Shown: piece after piece, positions 34,707-45,712 of the stretch
Layout: every line of letters begins with the position of its first letter
Position numbering within the stretch: the stretch's first letter is position 1
Source: Symsagittifera roscoffensis
Taxonomy: Eukaryota > Xenacoelomorpha > Acoela > Convolutidae
Direction: 5' to 3'
NCBI RefSeq assembly: GCF_963678635.1
Contig: NC_087066.1
Coordinates: forward strand, 9,390,723 to 9,454,722
Length of the DNA stretch: 64,000 bases
The notes under the pieces: model-generated
Seen by the model: the letters and a program-made list of their open reading frames with translations, nothing else
Told to the model about the DNA's origin: nothing
Databases searched by the model: none
Position numbers and translations under genes: made by a program

Positions 34707-35592
34707 TTACCGCAATATTCTACCTTTTAATATCATAAAACCAATATAATACGACATCATAAGTGAAACTAATACACCAAAACGTTTCAGTCGTATTTTA
34801 TGAATTCCATCAGCTCCAGCTTGGCTTTTTGGATAAAAACATCTAAGTCCTTTCTTTGTTTGCTGGTATGTGGCCACCATAGGATTTACAGTTCTGAATT
34901 CTCTGTTTGTAGATGTAAGGTTAAAATCATAATCGAGTAAACTCCTGTACTTCGCCATTAGACCATCTCCAGAATCTTCTCGAACCCGTTTATTTAATCC
35001 TTTGCTGCTAAACTTGAACTTATCGGACTTGTTATCATAGCAGCAATATCTCTTGCTACACAAACATAGCATTTCTGATTTCTGTATATCTAAAATTCTC
35101 TTTGAAAAAACTGGCTGTTTTTCATCATGCATTTTATGCAAACTGCAACACGTGCAAGGGAAAAATTTAGATTTTGCAACCGCCTTGAAAAAGTCTCTGC
35201 AGTCATTTTCCCTCATTTTTTCCCAAGCTGCTCTCTTACCTGGTTGGTACAGTCGTATAAATATTCTTCTGCAAAATCTAAAAAGAGCGAGCCTGTGTCC
35301 ATCTCTAACTCTTCAAACTTGTTCACATCACAGAAATCGTCGTGGAAGTTATAGTGGAGCTCCAACATTCTCAGTTTTGAATACTGCAGTATGAAAAAAC
35401 CAACAATAATGGGTTCTCTGTGTTCAATGGATGATTTCAGAAATTCGACCTAATATAAGTATTTCGCAACTGTGTTTAATCTTTTAAACAGTGGTTTGCC
35501 TTTTGAGTTTTTTCATCATTCAGATATTTGTGATTGTATGTCTGGATCTCTCCATGATCTCATTTCCATCCTCGGAAATACCCAAAAGTCTC
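34707..35592 (-). pseudogene. family B DNA polymerase, C-terminal fragment (unit 2)
   Basis: The last 169 codons are open (35216-34707): MRENDCRDFFKAVAKSKFFP, then CLCSKRYCCYDNKSDKFKFS, then VATYQQTKKGLRCFYPKS and DGIHKIRLKRFG. Upstream the minus strand reads FEELEMDTGSLFLDFAEEYL, where motif C (normally DTDS) is DTGS at 35299-35288, so a metal-binding Asp is lost. The fragment is cut at about 35,592, where it joins sequence of the small plus-strand gene. This is the best-preserved C-terminal end of the cluster and defines the natural stop. Confidence 0.75.
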
Positions 35593-35599
35593 ATTCACA

Positions 35600-35886
35600 G
35601 TTTTCTATTTCGCAACCAACTTGACAGCTACCTTTTTATCAACACTGAACACGCACGCATTAACATATTTCGTTAACTTCGCTTATTGAACAAAAACAAC
35701 TAACCCTCTCGGCAGCCTTCACAAAGTTACCCGTTAGACGAAAGTGCTTTTGCACCCCTCCCACTAGTAACTTTCCACTTGAAGTCTTACGCCCTATTGC
35801 TATCCCGTATGAATATATCCAACCATTTGAAATTGCTTTTTTGGAAAACATCCAACAGTTTCAATATATTCACAAATTATGTAATC
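35600..35886 (+). pseudogene. small gene fragment fused to polymerase fragment
   Basis: Begins inside the 49-codon part (TTCTATTTCGCAACC) without its start or promoter. It continues through the second part (FPLEVLRPIAIPYEYIQPFE) and stops at ATCTCATCA (35,886), the junction seen at 25,117 and 28,767. The minus-strand open frame at 35660-35851 is a shadow. Confidence 0.45.
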
Positions 35887-36240
35887 TCATCACGCAAATT
35901 TCTTTTCATGATCATGACGTCATTTTTTGAATAGAAGTGATGTCACCGCCCACGCAATTTTCCGTGAAGCGAAGTGACGTCACCACCCACACAATTATTC
36001 TTTTTTGGTCATGATGTCTTTCTCTGATTAGAAGGGACGTCAACGCCCACGCAATTTTCTTTTTGTCGTCATGACGTCAGTCTTTGAATAGAAGTGACGT
36101 CACCGGTCACGCAACTTTCATTAAATAGAAACGACATCATCACCCACGCATATTTCTAATAATGGAGGAAACTATAGAATTTCCAAATTTAGAAAAACAA
36201 TCAATCAGAACTTGAAAAAAAATCAACCAATCAGAACTTG
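35887..36240. promoter_or_regulatory. TGACGTCA repeat array plus CCAAT box, richest copy
   Basis: Four perfect octamers, at 35915-35922, 35975-35982, 36072-36079 and 36095-36102, in alternating contexts CATGACGTCA and AGTGACGTCAC. A perfect AACCAATCAG is at 36225-36234, and an earlier box is decayed. No polymerase start is next to this copy, since the left side is the fused fragment. Confidence 0.55.
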
Positions 36241-36275
36241 ACTACTTTTTATTTGAAAAACGTCAATCAAAAAAC

Positions 36276-36841
36276 ATGCTTAAAACTAAACTCACCCATG
36301 CTCATACATGCTACAAATTTGCGCACCACTTTCTTCACAGTTCTCTGTTTCGCAGCCCACGTCATTGCTATATGTTTATCAGCACTGAACACACATTACC
36401 ATACTTGTTTAACTTCACTTACGGCATAGAGACAAAAGACCCTCTGCAGCCTTCACAACTATGATCCCGTTAGACAAAAGTGCTTTAGTGGCCTCCCTCT
36501 AGTAACTTCGCACTTGAAGACTTACGCCCCATTGTTATCCGTATGATTCTATCCAACCATTTGAAATTGCCCTTTTGGAAAACAACCATGAGTTTAGGTA
36601 TACTCACAAATTATGTAATCTCATCAAAAACTCTCATTACGAATTTTCTGCAAGATCTGAAGAACTCAACATCATCCGCCTGCTCGAACTTCTTTGGCCA
36701 TTTCTACGGAATAAAAACGTAATCCGAACGCTAGCTAAGCTTTTATTACACTCAACCACAAAAAAGTCTAACTTACCAAATGTATATTTTTTTCTACTTA
36801 TTCGCTATTATTCCTCTAAGTGCAAAAAGAGTGATACATAG
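36276..36841 (+). CDS. two-part small gene of unknown function (third full copy)
   Basis: The ATG at 36276 opens MLKTKLTHAHTCYKFAHHFL ... NFTYGIETKDPLQPSQL. Here the stop after NFTY is changed, so the frame runs to 36464. The second part is open at 36575-36841 (MENNHEFRYTHKLCNLIKNS ... ELLWPFLRNKNVIRTLAKLLL). The conserved core NIIRxxELLxPxLRxKN is shared with the other copies, which gives some support for coding. Confidence 0.4.
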
Positions 36842-37340
36842 CAATAAATCAAACACACCAAAAATTTTATAAAAGCTCAATTTTGTAAGTTTTTTTTTAA
36901 ATCCTCATTTCACGCACTATTTCCTTACAGCTCAACGTAACTTGCCTCTGTAGCATTTTTTTTAGAAACAAATGAACTTCTTTACACGCTTTTCTAAACT
37001 TTCCTTAACCCGGTTGCAAGGAATAAAAACTAAACTCAAATTAACCAACGCGTCTTAATTTTTCTTTAAATTTTTTCTTTAAATCCACTATTCACTCACT
37101 ATTTCCACACAGCTCAACCTAACTCGCCTCTGTAGGATTGTTTTGGAAACAAATGAGCTTCTTTACACGCTTATCTAAACTTTCCTTAACCCGGTTGCAA
37201 GGAATAAAATTAAACTCAAACTAACCAACGCGTCTTACTAATACCACAAAAGCAATCACATGTATAGGGAAGTCTCACATTACCAAAACCAGATTGAACA
37301 CATACTAAAACTAGACAAGCTTTTCTTTTGAACCTCGAAG
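36842..37340. repeat. downstream flank with an internal tandem duplication
   Basis: A block of about 165-180 bp occurs twice in a row (about 36,903-37,066 and 37,083-37,236). Each copy contains ACAGCTCAAC, CTTTCCTTAACCCGGTTGCA and CCAACGCGTCTTA. In units 1 and 2 the block is single. No gene. Confidence 0.65.
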
Positions 37341-38270
37341 TAACATTTCAAAATTAAGATCACATGAAAAGTAAAAAGTCAACTACACATCTATATATAT
37401 AGTGTAAAAAAATAAAATAGTCTCAGAGCAATCAAACGAGCAGCAAGAAGAGTATGAAAACTCGACAAAATTCCAACTCTGAAAATGCAAATCTGTTGGT
37501 TTTGCTTGCCGCTAACAGGATATAAAGTCTGGAGCCAGTATCGCAGCCAAGGTACCCAATGAACAAGAACAATGATCAACTCGATAATGAACTCACGCAT
37601 ACGGATACTAGTCACTTATCACTTAATTCAGAGAAGTTAAGCTCTACTTCTCTACCAGGGAATGCTTGTAGTCTTGCTCTACTTAAAAAAATTGACTCGT
37701 CACTCTAACAATTTGCTACCTCGATCTGATCACTTGATTCAGATACGATGCACGTATTCTTTTCCCACAACATGAGCAATTTTTTTGTCGATTTTCTACA
37801 AAACGACTATTTCTATAATGAGAGCAGTTGTTTTCTTCTCTCCGCTTCTTTTAAAAATCTACTCAAAAAAAATCAATATTCATTATTCACAGGAAAAGAA
37901 CCCAAAAGCTTGAAAACTCTCTAATCGGTGGAACCAATTTGAAACAAATATTTATGTCCAATAATTTTATTGATAAATACTCTAGATCTTTCGAGACTAT
38001 AAGGTAATAGAGTTTGATTAGAATTGGTATTCAACTAAGAAGTGGTACGAACCTATTCGGCCGAAAAGAAGATAGCAAGACGAACAGACTTTGTACTTTA
38101 TCCGAAATTAGTCTATGGGAAAGCCATCCCGGACTTAAGCTCAGAGTTAGAGGTATATCAATTACTGTAGCAGTCGGGCGTGCGTGTGATTGGCTCTTAT
38201 GGATGACTCGTTTCTGAATCTATCTTAAAAATAAGTACCCAGAATCCCCAAGCTCTAAATCATAGCGTGT
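37341..38270 (+). repeat. conserved unit block, unit 3
   Basis: Shares its landmarks with 30,250-31,545 but lacks the minisatellite and part of the block. A 67-codon open frame (38014-38217, MIRIGIQLRSGTNLFGRKED) is kept in unit 4 only because the units are nearly identical. From about 37,520 on it is duplicated at 41,879. Confidence 0.6.
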
Positions 38271-38494
38271 TTGGATGAAAGAAGTTTGCCGTTCATGGGT
38301 ATAATGAAGATATGATTAAAAATATGATTCTTGCTGCCTAAAATAATCAACATTTACTTCTTAGATGATCACAAAAAGGTTATCCCCTGTTTTTTGAATT
38401 GTACAAAAGTGTAGGCTCAAAAAATTGAGCATGTTGATATCACATCAAATCAACAAACGAATTTTAAAAAGAGAGCAAGTAATGGAAGAATTAT

Positions 38495-38746
38495 ATGGTA
38501 GAATCCCTCAAAGGTGAATCTCGTTTCAGTATGCCAAAGTTTGAAAATAACGCCCAAAAATCTCAAAGAAAAAAGTTTTTTGCGATCGTGAAATGGAGGC
38601 TGCTTTTCAAGAGAGAAAATATAAAAAGATTATCTAGCCATAAACATTCGTATTTTCTCTGCAAATTAACCAATTTTGTCGATTTAGAAATGAACAGTTT
38701 CGGGAAAGAAATAAACATAAATCAGTTCACTGCTCAACCGCAATGA
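38495..38746 (+). CDS. conserved small Lys-rich ORF, unit 3 copy
   Basis: 83 codons, MVESLKGESRFSMPKFENN, then KWRLLFKRENIKRLSSHKHS. Related to 33574-33843 and almost identical to 42874-43125. A further open frame follows at 38763-38972 (MYTINISNFISRVVLQ ... FACENCPQFIHTLLKMGG) and is also kept at 43142-43351. No known family; coding status unproven. Confidence 0.3.
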   Translation: MVESLKGESRFSMPKFENNAQKSQRKKFFAIVKWRLLFKRENIKRLSSHKHSYFLCKLTNFVDLEMNSFGKEININQFTAQPQ

Positions 38747-38762
38747 TATAAACACGCTTCGA

Positions 38763-38972
38763 GTGTACACAATCAACATTAGCAATTTTATTTCAAGGGT
38801 TGTGTTACAAAAGAGTTCCTTTTTAATGGAACGGCAATTGATTCAATTTATGCTAGATGTTCTTGTTTTCGCTTTTTCACCTCTGAGTAGTTCGGCCATT
38901 CAGTCCTTCGCCTGTGAGAATTGTCCCCAATTTATACATACGTTGCTTAAAATGGGCGGCCAACCTATGTAG
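38763..38972 (+). CDS. small ORF of unknown function, unit 3
   Basis: 69 codons with a CENC pair near the end (ACENCPQFIHTLLKMGG). Identical in translation to 43142-43351 through the recent duplication, so conservation says little. In unit 2 the frame is not kept. Confidence 0.25.
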   Translation: MYTINISNFISRVVLQKSSFLMERQLIQFMLDVLVFAFSPLSSSAIQSFACENCPQFIHTLLKMGGQPM

Positions 38973-39589
38973 TAATAAGAAACGTTAAAGATTTCGGGCA
39001 TGCCTCGCAATGTATTAACGTTGGATATAGAGTCTTCGACGTTTTAGGATAGGGAAAAGACTTGGTAAGGCTTCAGTGTGATGGAATAAGAATTATAAGA
39101 AAAATGTAAATTTTTTGGTTTTTGCGAGGAAATCTTGAATTTTTTTCACAAAATTCTTGACGCGCGTTTTCTATTTCTTAAAAAACAATGGTTAATACGT
39201 GTAGATCGTAGATTGATGTTGTTTGGTCGATGGTAAATCAATAGTGAGACTTTCAAAAATGAGATTTTTTTTAAATTGAATTTTTTTTATTTCAAAAAAA
39301 GATACGATTTGATATAGTTTGACAAATAACTTACTTATCAGATGTTCTTACTTTTTGAAACAGTGCTCTATACCTGAAACTTTGCTGAAACCTATTGAAA
39401 CTTCAAAAAAAGTCAATTTTTGCGAGAAAAATAAATAAATTACATAGAAAGTAAAAAAATCGTTGCATTTTATTTTAAGCTTAGAGCAATATTCTACCTT
39501 TTAATGTAAAAAAAAAACATTATAATACGACATCAGAAACAAAATTACTACATGAAAAGATTTCTTATAAATCAATCGTTTTATATAAA

Positions 39590-40553
39590 TCCATCATCTT
39601 GAGCTTGTCTTTTTAGATAAACATATCTAAGTCATTTCATGTTTGCTCGTATGTGGCCACCATATGATTTACCGTTCCGGATCCTCTGTTAGTAGAGGTA
39701 AGGTAAAAAACATAATCGAGTACTCTCCTGTACTTTGCCCACGACCACCTCCAGAATCTTCTGGAAACCGTTTATTTAATCCTTTGCTGCTAAGTTTGAA
39801 CTTATCGGACTTGTTGTCATAGCAGCAGTACGTCTTGCTGCACACACATAGCATTTCTGTACATCTAAAAGTCTCTTTGAAAGCAGCAGCTACTGTTTAT
39901 TATGCTTTTCATGCTTACTTCAACTCGTGCGAGGGAAGAAACTTTGCTTTGCATCCGCCTTGAAAAAGTCTCTGCAGTCATTTTCCATCATTTTTTCCCA
40001 TGCAGCTATCTTATCTTGTTGAATACAGTCTTATAAATATTCTTCTGCAAAAGCTAAGAAAAGCGAGCCTGTGTTCATCTCTAACTCTTCAAACTTGTTC
40101 ACATCGCAGAATTTGTCGAGGAAGTTTTAGTGGAGATGCAACAGTCTCAGTTTTGCTCAGTTTTGCATACTGCAGTATGAAAATCTAACAGTGATGGGAT
40201 CTCTGTGTTCAATGGATGATTTCAGCAATTCGACCTAATATAAGTCTTTCGCAACTCTGTTCAGTCTTTTAAACAGTGGTTCATTGATTGCCTTATGAGT
40301 TTTTACATCATTCAGATATTTGTGATTGTATATCTGGATCTCTTCATGATCTGATATCCATCCGCGGAATTTGCCAAAAGTCTCTGCAAATTGTTTCTGC
40401 TACACTTCCTGACAGAGAGTTTTCATCTTCTTCTCTTTTCGCATAAACCACTGATTGAATGAGTTTACTGAAACATTTTTGTGCAATACACTGAACAAAA
40501 CGTTAAACTTTGGTGCACTGGAAGCCAAATTTCAAATTGAACAGAAGAGTTAT
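39590..40553 (-). pseudogene. family B DNA polymerase, C-terminal fragment (unit 3)
   Basis: Reads FEELEMNTGSLFLAFAEEYL with motif C changed to NTGS (40075-40064), then CVCSKTYCCYDNKSDKFKLS (39,854 on). Compared with unit 4 a small change near 39,740 (GCCCACGACC versus GCCATGGGACC) shifts the frame. The whole middle and N-terminal part and the upstream region are deleted: at about 40,553 sequence equivalent to 53,715 joins sequence equivalent to 57,343 (GAACAGAAGAG / TTATCAGAACTCCGCAG). Confidence 0.7.
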
Positions 40554-40619
40554 CAGAACTCCGCAGTTTCTAGACAACAATTTAGATGAAAAACAATCAT
40601 TATTTGAAAAATTTCAATA

Positions 40620-41130
40620 AAAAACCCTCGATTTTCCTCGGGTTACTCTACAAGAAAAAAATGCTCGTTGCGATCAGCTTATTGATGAAATAGATGTAGA
40701 CTCCTAGTTTTTTTCCTAAATTTTAGAACGTTTATGTGGTACAAAATAGAGCTCTGCGACTAATGAAAGGTTTATTTAGGGAAAATTACTCAACCTAAAA
40801 CTCTACTTTTCAATCGAGTAAGTGAGTATCATTTTTTTTTCTTATTTTAGAAAATTTGAAGTTCATCAAAAAGTTGTACGATAATATTTCAAAGCCTATC
40901 TTTATTCCCTGATGGATACTAAAAATTGTCAAAACTCCCCAGCAAAGTGCCTTTTTCCACCATTTCATCAAAAAATTTTAAAATTCAAAATCTTGCAAGA
41001 TCAGGTTTATAATAATTCATCAATTTCGAGCTATCCTCTCAAATCTACATCAAAACTAAAAAAAATTGACAATATACTTGGAGCAGCTTCTCATGAATTA
41101 CATACAAAAAATTAAATAAATTGATGAACA
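40620..41130 (+). pseudogene. small gene with possible short intron and hydrophobic end (unit 3)
   Basis: On the plus strand DFPRVTLQEKNARCDQLIDE reads from about 40,628. After a break, a frame at 40912-41115 (MDTKNCQNSPAKCLFPPFHQ, then KILKFKILQDQV) follows, leading towards a hydrophobic stretch near 41,130-41,260. A GTAAGT at 40818 and TTTTAG ending at 40850 would bound a 33-nt intron. Related copies are at 45,000-45,712, 49,520-49,960 and 57,380-58,092. The protein family is unknown. Confidence 0.35.
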
Positions 41131-41700
41131 AAATTTTGGAAACGATACTTGTTCCAATTTTCTTTCTTTTATCAATTAGGTCCGCAATGTTTCTTATTTT
41201 TACAAAACAACAATTTTTGGTCATTTTTTTGCGATTGCTTTTGTGTATTGGTTGATTTGAGTCCACAAATTGAAAACTTTTCTTCGGTTGGATACGACAA
41301 TTAGAACAAAAATGAAAATTTTTTGTGATTGGAAACGACAATGTGTAAAAAGTACCTAAAAGGAAACTTTTTTTCCGATTGGATCCATTTGTATACAAAA
41401 ACTTCATAAAAAGAAGTTGAAATTTTATTGGGAACCACTACAATTCATAAAAAAAAATAATTCAGATTGGTGAAATCCACACATTCAGTTGAAAGTATCG
41501 CTCTATCTTATCTAACAATCATTTTTTTTCAACTCAACTACCATCAACTATCCCCTAACTCAGCTCTAAATTTTGTAATTTCAATTTAACTACCGTCAAG
41601 TAACTCCTCTCTCAACACTAAATCCTTCTTATCAAACTGTATGTTTTAATCAACTTATTGCTCGAAATAATTTTCTCAGTACAAAACAGCAACTTTATCT
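41131..41700. other. flank between small genes, no gene
   Basis: AT-rich; repeated at 45,520-46,140 and 49,960-50,460. Minus-strand open frames here (for example 41045-41407) are not kept between units and are likely shadows. Confidence 0.45.
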
Positions 41701-41878
41701 ACTCAGTAGAATTCTCGTTTGATCGAGTACAAATTCAAGTTCGAGAAACAATCTCTGAGTATTTTTGGCCCGAATGGACATCCCATTCCAAGTGTGGCAC
41801 ATGGTGGAGCTGATGCAAAAAGAGTTTAACGAACATCATATGACGCAAGTTCACGTCATAGTGAAATAATTTTGAAGC
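41700..41878 (+). pseudogene. KRRR-protein gene, truncated start (unit 3)
   Basis: Reads SIFGPNGHPIPSVAHGGADA near 41,757-41,820 and stops at the duplication junction (41,878) before the part conserved at 46,279-46,572. The full-length relatives are in units 4 and 5. Confidence 0.4.
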
Positions 41879-42873
41879 ATGATATAAAGTCTGGAGCCAG
41901 TATCGCAGCCAAGGTACCCAATGAACAAGAACAATGATCAACTCGATAATGAACTCACGCATACGGATACTAGTCACTTAGCACTTAATTCAGAGAAGTT
42001 AAGCTCTACTTCTCTGCCAGGGAATGCTTGTAGTCTTGCTCTACTTAAAAAAATTGACTCGTCACTCTAACAATTTGGTACCTCGATCTGATCACTTGAT
42101 TCAGATACGATGCACGTATTCTTTTCCCACAACATGAGCAATTTTTTTGTCGATTTTCTACAAAACGACTATTTCTATAATGAGAGCAGTTGTTTTCTTC
42201 TCTCCGCTTCTTTTAAAAATCTACTCAAAAAAAATCAATATTCATTATTCACAGGAAAAGAACCCAAAAGCTTGAAAACTCTCTAATCGGTGGAACCAAT
42301 TTGAAACAAATATTTATGTCCAATAATTTTATTGATAAATACTCTAGATCTTTCGAGACTATAAGGTAATAGAGTTTGATTAGAATTGGTATTCAACTAA
42401 GAAGTGGTACGAACCTATTCGGCCGAAAAGAAGATAGCAAGACGAACAGACTTTGTACTTTATCCGAAATTAGTCTATGGGAAAGCGATCCCGGACTTAA
42501 GCTCAGAGTTAGAGGTATATCAATTACTGTAGCAGTCGGGCGTGCGTGTGATTGGCTCTTATGGATGACTCGTTTCTGAATCTATCTTCAAAATAAGTAC
42601 CCAGAATCCCCAAGCTCTAAATCATAGCGTGTTTGGATGAAAGAAGTTTGCCGTTCATGGGTATAATGAAGATATTATTAAAAATATGATTCTTGCTGCC
42701 TAAAATAATCAACATTTACTTCGTAGATGATCACAAAAAGGTTATCCCCTGTTTTTTGAATTGTACAAAAGTGTAGGCTCAAAAAATTGAGCATGTTGAT
42801 ATCACGTTTGGATATTGCAATTATCAAATCAACAAACGAATTTTAAAAAGAGAGCAAGTAATGGAAGAATTAT

Positions 42874-43125
42874 ATGGTAGAATCCCTCAAAGGTGAATCT
42901 CGTTTCAGTATGCCAAAGTTTGAAAATAACGCCCGAAAATCTCAAAGAAAAAAGTTTTTTGCGATCGTAAAATGGAGGCTGCTTTTCAAGAGAGAAAATA
43001 TAAAAAGATTATCTAGCCATAAACATTCGTATTTTCTCTGCAAATTAACCAATTTTGTCGATTTAGAAATGAACAGTTTCGGGAAAAAAATAAACATAAA
43101 TCAGTTCACTGCTCAACCGCAATGA
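42874..43125 (+). CDS. conserved small Lys-rich ORF, unit 4 copy
   Basis: 83 codons; differs from the unit 3 copy at two residues (ENNARKSQ for ENNAQKSQ, GKKIN for GKEIN). Followed by the frame at 43142-43351, identical in translation to that at 38763-38972. No known family. Confidence 0.3.
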   Translation: MVESLKGESRFSMPKFENNARKSQRKKFFAIVKWRLLFKRENIKRLSSHKHSYFLCKLTNFVDLEMNSFGKKININQFTAQPQ

Positions 43126-43969
43126 TATAAACACGCTTCGAGTGTACACAATCAACATTAGCAATTTTATTTCAAGGGTTGTGTTACAAAAGAGTTCCTT
43201 TTTAATGGAACGGCAATTGATTCAATTTATGCTAGATGTTCTTGTTTTCGCTTTTTCGCCTCTGAGTAGTTCGGCCATTCAGTCCTTCGCCTGTGAGAAT
43301 TGTCCCCAATTTATACATACGTTGCTTAAAATGGGCGGCCAACCTATGTAGTAATAAGAAACGTTAAAGATTTCGGTCATGCCTCACAATGTATTAACGT
43401 TGGATATAGAGTCTTCGACGTTTTAGGATAGGGAAAAGACTTGGTAAGGCTTCAGTGTGATGGAATAAGAATTATAAGAAAAATGTAAATTTTTTGGTTT
43501 TTGCGAGGAAATCTTGAATTTTTTTCACAAAATTCTTGACGCGCGTTTTCTATTTCTTAAAAAACAATGGTTAATACGTGTAGATCGTAGATTGATGTTG
43601 TTTGGTCGATGGTAAATCAATAGTGAGACTTTCAAAAATGAGATTTTTTTTTTAAATTGAATTTTTTTTTATTTCAAAAAAAGATACGATTTGATATAGT
43701 TTAACAAATAACTTACTTATCAGATGTTCTTACTTTTTGAAACAGTGCTCTATACCTGAAACTTTGCTGAAACCTATTGAAACTTCAAAAAAAGTCAATT
43801 TTTGCGAGAAAAATAAATAAATTACACAGAAAGTAAAAAAATCGTTGCATTTTATTTTAAGCTTAGAGCAATATTCTACCTTTTAATGTGAAAAAAACAT
43901 TATAATACGACATCAGAAACAAAATTACTACATGAAAAGATTTCTTATAAATCAATCGTTTTATATAAA

Positions 43970-44934
43970 TCCATCATCTTGAGCTTGTCTTTTTAGATAA
44001 ACATATCTAAGTCATTTCATGTTTGCTCGTATGTGGCCACCATATGATTTACCGTTCCGGATCCTCTGTTAGTAGAGGTAAGGTAAAAAACATAATCGAG
44101 TACTCTCCTGTACTTTGCCATGGGACCACCTCCAGAATCTTCTGGAAACCGTTTATTTAATCCTTTGCTGCTAAGTTTGAACTTATCGGACTTGTTGTCA
44201 TAGCAGCAGTACGTCTTGCTGCACACACATAGCATTTCTGTACATCTAAAAGTCTCTTTGAAAGCAGCAGCTACTGTTTATTATGCTTTTCATGCTTACT
44301 GCAACTCGTGCGAGGGAAGAAACTTTGCTTTGCATCCGCCTTGAAAAAGTCTCTGCAGTCATTTTCCATCATTTTTTCCCATGCAGCTCTCTTATCTTGT
44401 TGAATACAGTCTTATAAATATTCTTCTGCAAAAGCTAAGAAAAGCGAGCCTGTGTTCATCTCTAACTCTTCAAACTTGTTCACATCGCAGAATTTGTCGA
44501 GGAAGTTTTAGTGGAGATGCAACAGTCTCAGTTTTGCTCAGTTTTGCATACTGCAGTATGAAAATCTAACAGTAATGGGATCTCTGTGTTCAATGGATGA
44601 TTTCAGCAATTCGACCTAATATAAGTCTTTCGCAACTCTGTTCAGTCTTTTAAACAGTGGTTCATTGATTGCCTTATGAGTTTTTACATCATTCAGATAT
44701 TTGTGATTGTATATCTGGATCTCTTCATGATCTGATATCCATCCGCGGAATTTGCCAAAAGTCTCTGCAAATTGTTTCTGCTACACTTCCTGACAGAGAG
44801 TTTTCATCTTCTTCTCGTTTCGCATAAACCACTGATTGAATGAGTTTACTGAAACATTTTTGTGCAATACACTGAACAAAACGTTAAACTTTGGTGCACT
44901 GGAAGCCAAATTTCAAATTGAACAGAAGAGTTAT
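43970..44934 (-). pseudogene. family B DNA polymerase, C-terminal fragment (unit 4)
   Basis: Near-identical to the unit 3 fragment, but with the frame intact over 44235-44017 (MLCVCSKTYCCYDNKSDKFK ... MAKYRRVLDYVFYLTSTNRG). Motif C again reads NTGS. It has the same internal deletion joining to TTATCAGAACTCCGCAG at about 44,934. The plus-strand open frame 44381-44569 is a shadow. Confidence 0.7.
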
Positions 44935-44999
44935 CAGAACTCCGCAGTTTCTAGACAACAATTTAGATGAAAAACAATCATTATTTGAAAAATTTCAAT

Positions 45000-45712
45000 A
45001 AAAAACCCTCGATTTTCCTCGGGTTACTCTACAAGAAAAAAATGCTCGGTGCGATCAGCTTATTGATGAAATAGATGTAGACTCCTAGTTTTTTTTCCTA
45101 AATTTTAGAACGTTTATGTGGTACAAAATAGAGCTCTGCGACTAATGAAAGGTTTATTTAGGGAAAATTACTCAACCTAAAACTCTACTTTTCAATCGAG
45201 TAAGTGAGTGTCATTTTTTTTTCTTATTTTAGAAAATTTGAAGTTCATCAAAAAGTTGTACGATAATATTTCAAAGCCTATCTTTATTCCCTGATGGATA
45301 CTAAAAATTGTCAAAACTCCCCAGCAAAGTGCCTTTTTCCACCATTTCATCAAAAATTTTCAAAATTCAAAATCTTGCAAGATCAGGTTTATAATAAGAT
45401 TTCCAGAGATTTGATTTAAAAAATTCATCACTTTCGAGCTATCCTCTCAAATCTACATCAAAACTAAAAAAAAATTGACAATATACTTGGAGCAGCTTCT
45501 CATGAATTACATACAAAAAATTAAATAAATTGATGAACAAAATTTTGGAAACGATACTTGTTCCAATTTTTTTTCTTTTGTCAATTAGGTCCGCAATGTT
45601 TCTTATTTTTACAGCAAACAATTTTTGGTCATTTTTTTGCGATTGCTTTTGTGTATTGGTTGATTTGAGTCCACAAATTGAAAACTTTTCTTTGGTTGGA
45701 TACGACAATTAG
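45000..45712 (+). pseudogene. small gene with possible short intron and hydrophobic end (unit 4)
   Basis: Same layout as unit 3: VTLQEKNARCDQLIDE-type start near 45,025, a GTAAGT ... TTTTAG segment at 45200-45232, then the CQNSPAKCLFPPFH segment. A last frame at 45530-45712 holds LVPIFFLLSIRSAMFLIF, a probable membrane segment. The frames do not join without breaks. Confidence 0.35.

Larger units (their letters stand above)
37520..41878. repeat. 4.4-kb tandem duplication, copy 1
   Basis: Almost identical to 41,879 to about 46,285. Landmarks are offset by 4,362 bp on the left and 4,381 bp further right, the change being due to a 17-bp length difference near 38,443/42,808. A further piece of about 33 bp near 45,398-45,430 is absent here at about 41,013. 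Copy 1 ends mid-gene at GAAGCATG, where copy 2 begins with ATATAAAGTCTGG. Confidence 0.9.

Noticed and set aside
35053-35394. Plus-strand ORFs opposite the polymerase C-terminal part (also 40000-40188, 44381-44569, 48905-49204, 58810-59286)
   Set aside because: They are antisense to clear polymerase coding sequence with motif C, and appear only where that sequence is preserved.
37391-37615. Minus-strand ORFs 37391-37615 and 41735-41977 sharing MTSIRMREFIIELIIVLVHW
   Set aside because: The shared start comes from the duplicated block, but the second halves come from different sequence on each side of the junction. This shows a chance frame, not a gene.
38014-38217. ORF MIRIGIQLRSGTNLFGRKED as a conserved gene (also at 42376-42579)
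   Set aside because: It is conserved only between the two copies of the recent 4.4-kb duplication. In units 2, 5 and 6 the same DNA block has stops in this frame, so it looks non-coding.
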